From Vigna angularis (Eukaryota > Streptophyta > Magnoliopsida > Fabales > Fabaceae): a DNA stretch of 64,000 nucleotides. Numbering within the stretch: position 1 is the first letter of the stretch; each line of letters begins with the position of its first letter. The position numbers were made by a program, and so were the translations under genes. Shown here piece by piece: positions 57,287-64,000 of this stretch. The notes beneath the pieces are model-generated. The model had not been told where the DNA came from, did no database searches, and worked only from the letters and a program-made list of their open reading frames with translations. The stretch covers positions 8,680,001 to 8,744,000 of the forward strand of contig NC_068974.1 of NCBI RefSeq assembly GCF_016808095.1. Reading direction: 5' to 3'.

Positions 57287-58861
57287 CTAGTTCCGTAACC
57301 CGAACCTGATTTGCTGATCCGTGAACCCCAACCCAAACGTTTCGTTGGAACCGGACAAATTTCGGGCATTCGGGTTCTGCTGAAAATATCCCGCTCCGTC
57401 AGCCCGTTGGGTTCTCACACAGCTTTGAACTTCCTCCTCCGTGGGTGCCCCTGACATGAACTCCACGTGGCCGAATGGCGGCACAGAAGGGACAAATAAG
57501 TCATTGAAATCATAATTCACCATCTCTTGGGTTCTGCAACCTGACCCGAATTCGGAAATTGAATCAAGATCCGGTGGGGTGACCCAATCAGAAAAAAATC
57601 CGGATCTTATGTTTTGAAACCCGAATTTCTCGTCCTGTTGTTGCATTGTTTTGAGCGAGTTCACACCCGGAAAATTGAAGCACTTATCATCGATCTCCAA
57701 AAACGATTCGACCATGTCTTCCACGTGGGAAGATGAAGAAGGTGATGACCCATTGCTGCATTCTTTGCCCCAAAGGTTGGTCTCAACCTTTTGCGAACTC
57801 GAGTTCTTTTTGTATATACGACACAAAACCCAATCATCAAGCTGCACCACAATAGCAACAGACAAATTTGAATTAATTATGAAACAAACCATACCACAAC
57901 TAATAGATAAAGGTTTTAGATTACTAAAATCCGATCGAAAAACAAAAAGTCGTGAGGTTTTTTACATCATCTATAAGATACCCAACGAATTACTCTTTAT
58001 GTAATTTGAGAAAAACGATACTTCTGGTTAGGACTCATGAATACAAGTTTCAAACCACCCAAAATCTTTCGAAATAAAACAATGATCACAATTTAAGATT
58101 TTGGTGTGCGCTGGAACATAGGAGAAAGGAATGCGATTGTGTTAGTACCTTGGTGGTTCCGAGGTTGTTTTTGCGCGAAGAGTCAAGAACACGATACTCG
58201 TGCATGATCCAATTGGTTTTGGAGCCTTTGGGAGCTTTTCCAACGTAGAAAACAAGTGCTTTTTTTATGCCAACTTTTCTCCCTTCGGTGGTGATAATCT
58301 TATCAGTTCCCGTGGCTTTCCAATATCCAGAACCCGCAACTCTGTTTGGCCGTGAACCATTCGGATACTTCCTATCCCTCGGACTAAAGAAATACCATTC
58401 TTTTTCTCCAAACACAGCCTTAGCTACACGCCGGAAACCATATTCAATTAGAAAACAATTAACAAACCTCATTTTTATGCAACAAATAGTTATTGACCAT
58501 ACATATTCAATTTATATATAATTCATATCCAAATTGAAACTAGTTTTATTACCTTTCAATTTTACTTCAAAAACATGACCAGAGACTTCAAACTAAACTA
58601 CTTTTAGAATTATTCAATTTTCATTCCACACGATAATTCAAACCTCAACCCAAATACGTATTAGAGAAGATCATTATTACCTGGAAGAACCCATGGATCA
58701 AACTTGTACAAATCAACTTCAGCAATGATTGGAAGAGAAAAATGGTGCCCAGCAACCTTTCGACAAAGGTATTGAACCAGAAGCTCTTCATCAGTGGGGT
58801 AAAACCTAAACCCAGGAGGCAAACTCAACTGTGCCAGAGGGTCTCTCTCTTGAACTCCCAT
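57287..58861 (-). CDS. NAC072: NAC transcription factor of the RD26/ANAC072 stress clade, three exons
   Basis: Exons: 58681-58861, 58149-58423 and 57287-57841. All junctions are GT-AG and in phase, giving 336 residues. The NAC domain occupies about residues 12-165 with all five subdomains: [15 protein letters not shown] from 14, [10 protein letters not shown] at the end of exon 1, [19 protein letters not shown] in exon 2, the DNA-contact block WKATGTDK (95-102), [19 protein letters not shown], and [12 protein letters not shown] at the start of exon 3. The intron positions are the standard NAC ones. The C-terminus is serine-rich and acidic, as in activation domains. The N-terminus [17 protein letters not shown] is diagnostic of the ANAC019/055/072 (SNAC-A) group. 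Known members bind CACG-containing sites in the nucleus and act in ABA, drought, salt and senescence responses. That role here is inferred, supported by the upstream ABA-response-like motifs. The start codon is the MGVQ methionine; an in-frame ATG five codons upstream is less likely. Confidence 0.94.
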
Positions 58862-58979
58862 TTTGCTCAATTTCAAGATCCAATGGTGAAGTGAATGACA
58901 ATATTAGACAAAACAGAGTTCTTACTTTTTTTTCAAGCTGTGTTTTTTCTTTCATTCTTTTCAAGGAATAGGTGGCTGT

Positions 58980-58987
58980 TATTTATA
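58980..58987 (-). promoter_or_regulatory. TATA box of the NAC gene
   Basis: The minus strand reads TGTATAAATAAC here, 119 bp before the start codon. This would place transcription start near 58950 and give a 5' UTR of roughly 90 bases. It is a consensus-quality TATAAATA at a sensible distance. Confidence 0.7.
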
Positions 58988-59054
58988 CAGGGACATTGAG
59001 GTCGAGACACATGCACGGAATCTTTGTCGAGTTCGGTTTGGGCCTCTGGGACTG

Positions 59055-59088
59055 CGCCACGTCGCCCTCCCGGATGACGCCACGTCGC
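59055..59088 (-). promoter_or_regulatory. Paired ABRE-like elements upstream of the NAC gene
   Basis: The 11-mer CGCCACGTCGC occurs twice, at 59055-59065 and 59078-59088. On the gene's strand each contains ACGTGGC, the core of ABA-response elements bound by bZIP (ABF/AREB) factors. They lie about 70-105 bp upstream of the TATA box. Two close ABRE cores are the usual minimum for ABA induction. Confidence 0.65.
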
Positions 59089-59269
59089 ACTTTCAAAGAT
59101 CATTATGCGGACGACCTTATCTACTTCTCGTACGGTCGCGGCTATGTGGGTGATTCGGTTCATTGTATACTACTGTTCACAAAAGAAACCTTGGAATATT
59201 CGTACCATGATGAACTCAAAATAATCACAACATCAATAAAGTTTTTAGACTTTAATTATAAGTAATGGT

Positions 59270-61590
59270 TTTGCCAAATTATTATTAAACGCGTAAACAC
59301 TGGTATAACCAGTATTTGTGATTCTTTGAAAAGTAAGTTAAAATTTCTCCTTTTTATTGTGAGATTTGTTTTGTATGGATATTTATTATTAATTTAATTG
59401 AAATCTTCTTATTATTGATTATTCTTTTATGGGTGTGTAGTTGATATTGAAATTTATTTATTTTCCTGATCATGTTAAATGTGCAAAGATAAGACGAACA
59501 CGCGTCAGTAAATGTGTAGAGAACAGTCTCTATTTGTTTTTTCTTACAGACATTTAGAAAAGGTAGTGATAATTTTTCACGTGACGTTTTTCAAGTCGGT
59601 GGCCACGTGACAAAGTAAACGAGTAAAGAAAATTAATTAAATCGTTCTAGTTTATAACATATATTCGTTAGAAAATTGACAAATAATTTTAAATTTTTCA
59701 CTTTTAATTATTTGTTTTTTATATGAAAATTTCAAAAATAAAAGGCATTATTCAAAAAGAAAAAAATTCAGTAGTATTCAAATCATTTAACTAATAATTT
59801 TGCAATCATATAAATAAATAACGCTTAAACTTTTTTAGTTCATGAAATTTTTTAATTTTGTCTTTTAAATTGAAAAATATATTTTAGATAAGTATATTTG
59901 AAATTGAGAAAATCTGTTTTACAGTAAAATTAAAATATAGTTAAGCCAACAAATAAATATCGCACCCATATATGGATCTTTTATAATTAAAGAATACACA
60001 TGTAAGTGGAATACAAAATATTTCCATCCCTGGTAAAATAGTGTGTGCTTTTACGTAACAAAAAGATATTTTATTTAAAACAAGTTACAAAAGAAAAAAT
60101 AAAGCAATATAATTTAACCTTAAAATTCTATCACATCATCAATGACGAAATGTAAAAGCAAAAGAACAAAATTGTGTAATGTGGTTGGATGGCAAGTTCC
60201 ACTTGACGCGTGTCGCATGAAATGAAATTCTATCACATTGCATTCTTATCTACTTTTTTCTTTTGCCCTTTCGCAATAAGGTGTTTCTTTCACTCATCAA
60301 CCTCTAAGGGCGAGCTTACAGGTATTAATTGTGGTGGGGCTTTGTTGTTTTGAGTGGTGTTCATAGAAAGGGAAGGTATATTATGTAGTGACGTGGCTGG
60401 TCATGGTCAACGTTGTGGAGTGGTCTGATTCAGTGAACTGTTCTCTCTGGATGGGAGTGTTTGAGAGTATAGTGAACGTGGACACTTTAAGGTTTAGATA
60501 GGAAGAAAGAAGGACACACGCATTATGAGATGCATGTCTGCTTTGTGGTCAAATTATAAATGTGAAAGAAACGATAACCCAACAAAAACAAAGAGCTCCA
60601 GGAAATTGGGAACTTGGGATGAGGATGGGTTTGGCGTTAGGTATAATAAGATCAATATGATGGTCATTAGCATTAAACAGATGACGGTTTGGGATTTTTT
60701 TTCTTTTAATTTTAAATAACATTTTTCAAGATTGTTTTGTGAATTCCTTAAGCGTAAATTAAAACATGATCACCTTTAACGTTGATGTATATAATTTATT
60801 CTATTTAACTTAACACAATTAGAAAACACTTAACTATATATACAGAGAAAGATAGAGACAAACAGTTCCACAAGTATTGTGGACTTAATTAAGCTTATTA
60901 ATTAATACTTCTACTTCTAATATATTGAATGATAATTTATGATCGTTAATTTTTTTTCTATCAAAATATAAATTTTAAAATGTTAAAATAAAATATATCA
61001 TTCGTTTTATTTTTAAAATTTGTATTAGGATTTTTCTCATATACTTATATTTTTAATTTTAGAAACTATGAGGAATATTAGAATTATAATGAAAAAATAA
61101 AACATCAAAATTGGAAAAAAAGCCTAGAAAACTTGTCGAGTCTGTCTAATATACGAATAAAAAATTAATAACACAAATTGTCAAACTTACGAGTGAAGAA
61201 ACAATAACACATACGAATGAAGTACCGAAAACACATATACAAATGAAAAACCAACTCAAAGTTACTACTGAGTAAGGATTACTACTCAAAGTTCTTTTTT
61301 TTAATGAACTTTTACTCAACTAGCAATTTTCTATTTTACATTTGAACCACTCACAGTTAATCAAAATTGGAATATAGTAAAAATGCATATTTTTGACAGA
61401 TTTTTACTAGTACAATCAAATTTATCGATAAATCATAATTTTTGACAGATTTACTAACAAGATTGTATGTTTTACTTACCGACGAATCCATTAGTAAAGG
61501 GTATATAATTTATTTTACCGACAGATATAGTCTGTCGATAATATGATTGATGATATAACTTAGGTTTTCCTTCTCCTCTAGTTTATTTTG
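59270..61590. other. Upstream intergenic DNA of the NAC gene
   Basis: It is AT-rich DNA with no convincing reading frame. 60300-60540 is slightly more GC-rich, with GTGG/GTGGTC words. 61380-61560 carries repeated TTTGACAGATTTACT-like and ACCGACGAAT/ACCGACAGAT words resembling subterminal repeats of a CACTA-like element, but no ends were found. Confidence 0.4.
59578..59609. promoter_or_regulatory. Distal G-box pair
   Basis: Two CACGTG palindromes lie at 59578-59583 and 59604-59609, the second in the strong context GCCACGTGAC. They are about 720-750 bp upstream of the NAC start codon and could be further ABA- or light-responsive bZIP/bHLH sites. Chance occurrence is possible for each alone. 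Confidence 0.45.
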
Positions 61591-61594
61591 CGCA

Positions 61595-61800
61595 TTGCTC
61601 TTTCTTCATTCATTCCCCTCTACAAATTGCCTCCTTCGACTGATTCAATCCCATACACCGGTGAGAGGTTGTGATAGCTTGGGCTCAAGCCCATCTACCA
61701 ATCAAAGACCAAGCTCATCCTTCAATCAAGGTCCCATCACTAGAGGGATGGCTAGAAGACTTCAAAAAGACCTAGAAAAATCCCTAAGCAAGTAGAAGTG
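61595..61800 (+). pseudogene. 3' tail of a gypsy polyprotein
   Basis: The 66-residue frame ends with SSSFNQGPITRGMARRLQKD followed by an acidic/basic tail and a stop. The GPITR(A/G)MA(R/K)R block is typical of the extreme C-terminus of legume Ty3/gypsy polyproteins, just before the 3' LTR. The upstream pol is absent. Confidence 0.5.
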
Positions 61801-62029
61801 AAGAACTACTTCATTTGGAGGAAAGGATAACAAAGCTTCTGGATTGGGCCATGCTCAACACCAACCCTTCTTTGCCCAGCGAGCACAGACTTCGCTCAAT
61901 GCACACATGGCTTCACCTAGCGAGCATGTGCAACACTTTGCCATTCATCGAGTGTAGCTCACTTTTGTCACATGATAAACATGTTGTATACATGTCATGT
62001 GATGCGTAATACACAACTGATAATTAGCC

Positions 62030-62640
62030 TTAGTTGGTAGTAATGTGGGAAGGCTTGAATGAGCCTATAAATTCACATTCCCCAAACCTTTGTAGACACT
62101 TTATGCATTTATGGTAAAGTCAGTCTGCTGAGATGACTCCAAAAACTTTCCTCTACAAAGTCACGCCTAGGGCTTGACCTCCTCTAGCCACCTTCCTTAG
62201 ATAGGTTTACCTTCTAAGCTTCCTAACTCATCACAAAAACCACCTCACCATTGCACCGAGCCAATCTTCCATCAACTACACCATTTATTTCTCTACTTTC
62301 GCTATTTCCATCTACTCTCTTCATTGGATCCACAATTGGTTAGAGTTTCCAGCTTCGAGGAGTGTATCAAGTTGTCGTTCCCTTAATTAATTTTGTGTGT
62401 TCCCTATTTGTTCTTTCATTTCCATATGCAAGTTGCATTCTTCGGTTGATTGAATCCCCCACATCATTGAGAGGTTTTTGTGCCCCCAATTGAATTTGGT
62501 CATTCCCCCCTTCGTTCTTTAATTCTTCTCCATGTTTCCCCCTTCATTGATTCATTATTCCCTTACACTAGAGGAGGCTGAATGTCGCGACGAGGAGGCT
62601 GATTGTTGCGAGGAGGAGGTTGCTTCCCTCTCTTTCCATA
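62030..62640 (+). mobile_element. LTR-B copy 3
   Basis: The words GCTTGAATGAGCCTATAAAT, GCTTGACCTCCTCTAGCCAC and CAGCTTCGAGGAGTGTATCA are reverse complements of sequences in LTR-B at 8805-9000 and 9860-10195. It follows the gypsy polyprotein tail, the position of a 3' LTR. The right end is undefined. Confidence 0.5.
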
Positions 62641-62999
62641 TGTTGGTTTAAGGTATGTTTTATGCATTCACTAATTCGCGGTTTCATTGAAGGCATATTG
62701 ATTCTCGTACAATGGTGTTGACTGACGCAAGGAAGAGGTGTCCATGTTTTTTTTATGCCTTTGGGAAGTGAGGCTATCGTCCTAGGGAGAGCTTGTCCAA
62801 AGGCCTTGCCATTGAGGTATGTTATGTGTTTGTTGGCTTGTAGTGTTAGCTAGGTCTATGGTGAGAGTAATTTTAGGTACGAGTTTAATGTGTTGATTGC
62901 AACGTTGTTGTAGTAGTACATGTTATGAATTGGTTGAGAATGTTGCAATTTTAAGGGTTGTAGTCTAACTTGTTACTAATGAGAAGCATTGATGCTTTG
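62641..62999. other. Unassigned repeat-like sequence
   Basis: It contains GAGGAGGCTGA-type words at its left edge (62570-62630) and then ordinary AT-rich sequence. No gene or clear element end is seen. Confidence 0.3.
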
Positions 63000-63880
63000 A
63001 AGAGATTTTGATGATGATGCACACGAAGGAATGAAGAAACAAATACATTAGTTGTTAAAAACATTCTTTGTAGAAATAATTTGTATTAGAGTTATCTTTC
63101 ATTTGTAAGCACTTAAAAGTCTTATAACTTACTCTTTTTTATTGATTTCTTGCGATAATAATCGATTATCATAGGTGGTAATCGATTATCACAAGAAAAA
63201 GTAGAAAAGGCTTCGTCTCGACAATAATTGATTATCACTAAGGATAATAGATTATCTCCACAAGTTTTAATTTGTCTAGGGTTTGGCAATAATCGATTTT
63301 CACTATGGATAAAAAATTATCATGAGTTTTAAAACCCATAACTCCTTGAAATACGATTATCACTTTTCATAATCGATTATCTCTGGCAGCTGGGTGTTGT
63401 CTTTTCATTTTCTGACCCCTAGCCTATAAATAAAAGTCTCTTAAACCTTTCTAAGCTAACCTAAACTACTTAGAGCACAAAATTGGTTATGAGAAGTTAT
63501 TGAGTTTAAGTCTTAACTTGATCAAGTCTTGAGGAAGGAGAAGTTTGGTTTTAGTGTGTCTAAAGGTGCAATTGGTTGTTACAAGTTGATTAAGTTGTTG
63601 TTCATTCTCTCGTGTGTCAAAGGAAGATGTTTTCTTTGTTGTGTAATTGTTAATCTTCTTGTAATCATTTAACTGAATTTTAGTGAAAAGTTAATCACTC
63701 TTTCTAAAGTGATTAACAACTGGACGTAGAATCTTTTGATTCGAACTAGTATAAAAATTTTGTGTGTGATTTTCTTTAACTCTGCATTACCTTGTTATAA
63801 ACTGTTCAAGAAAGTTATAAAAGAAAACTAAATTTTTAAAAAGAACCAATTCACCCCTTCCCTCTTGGTTTGTGTCCGTT
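63000..63880 (+). mobile_element. LTR-C copy 3
   Basis: It starts near TTTTGATGATGATGCACACG and ends with CAATTCACCCCTTCCCTCTTGG. An ACTGGACGTAGAATC ... CGAACTAGTATAAAAA block lies at 63720-63757, as in copy 1 at 7800-7840. Between 63150 and 63400 it carries six AATCGATT-like palindromes, three in the perfect form ATAATCGATTAT. A separate LTR-like start (TGTAAGACCCTAGG) follows at 63916 and runs off the window. Confidence 0.55.
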
Positions 63881-64000
63881 ATCATGCTCTTTAAACGTTC
63901 CGCTGCGCGATACTTGTAAGACCCTAGGAAAATGTGGTAATTAGGGAATAATGTGGTTATGAGACTTGGACATTATTATTGGTAATTGTTGTTGGATTAT

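Noticed and set aside
57651..58521. Plus-strand frames of 84 and 117 residues across the NAC gene
   Set aside because: They are antisense shadows of the NAC exons and introns.

Overview
This is plant nuclear DNA, AT-rich and dominated by transposable elements. The repeat families (an Ogre/Tat-like long terminal repeat (LTR), LTRs studded with AATCGATT palindromes, CACTA elements beginning CACTACAAGAAA or CACTAGTGCAGAAA) and the protein sequences look to me like a legume, probably Phaseoleae (Vigna, Phaseolus or Glycine type). That assignment is from memory of such repeats, not from a search.

Only two low-copy host genes are convincing, both on the minus strand. One is an intact four-exon half-size ABC transporter of subfamily G (27319-30653, 627 residues, ABCG9-like). 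The other is an intact three-exon NAC transcription factor of the RD26/ANAC072 stress clade (57287-58861, 336 residues), with a TATA box and ABA-response-like motifs upstream. A short coiled-coil ORF (2305-2583) is uncertain.

Layout. 1-2085: tandem array of two alternating unit types (about 585 and 282 bp). 2300-4440: mostly featureless. 4440-11163: mosaic of LTRs and decayed minus-strand Ty3/gypsy fragments. 11164-18750: one LTR (LTR-A) on the minus strand, split by a 6.1-kb CACTA element (11387-17532, 3-bp target duplication AAA). That CACTA carries a broken Transposase_24-type gene plus captured pieces of two host metabolic genes, phytoene synthase and ascorbate peroxidase. 18751-27130: more gypsy gag/protease remnants and LTRs. 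27319-30653: ABCG gene. 31227-33170: a second CACTA element, GC-rich and packed with palindromes and tandem repeats, 574 bp upstream of the ABCG start codon. 33174-36780: LTR fragments carrying a miniature retrotransposon (TRIM) and a hAT-type element, each with target duplications. 37940-42701: another LTR-A copy, split by a 3.5-kb Ogre-like solo LTR. 44237-47240 and 48614-51792: two diverged copies of one 3-kb block. 48391-56200: gypsy gag-pol remnants with nested LTRs. 57287-59610: NAC gene and promoter. 61595-64000: plus-strand LTR and gypsy remnants.

The main stories are gene capture by the CACTA element, the hairpin-rich CACTA next to a transporter gene, and a set of nested insertions that date each other. 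In particular, the two LTR-A copies act as reciprocal empty sites for each other's insertions. No rRNA, tRNA, CRISPR array or prokaryotic feature was seen. All element boundaries were read by eye; internal boundaries without a stated target duplication are approximate.
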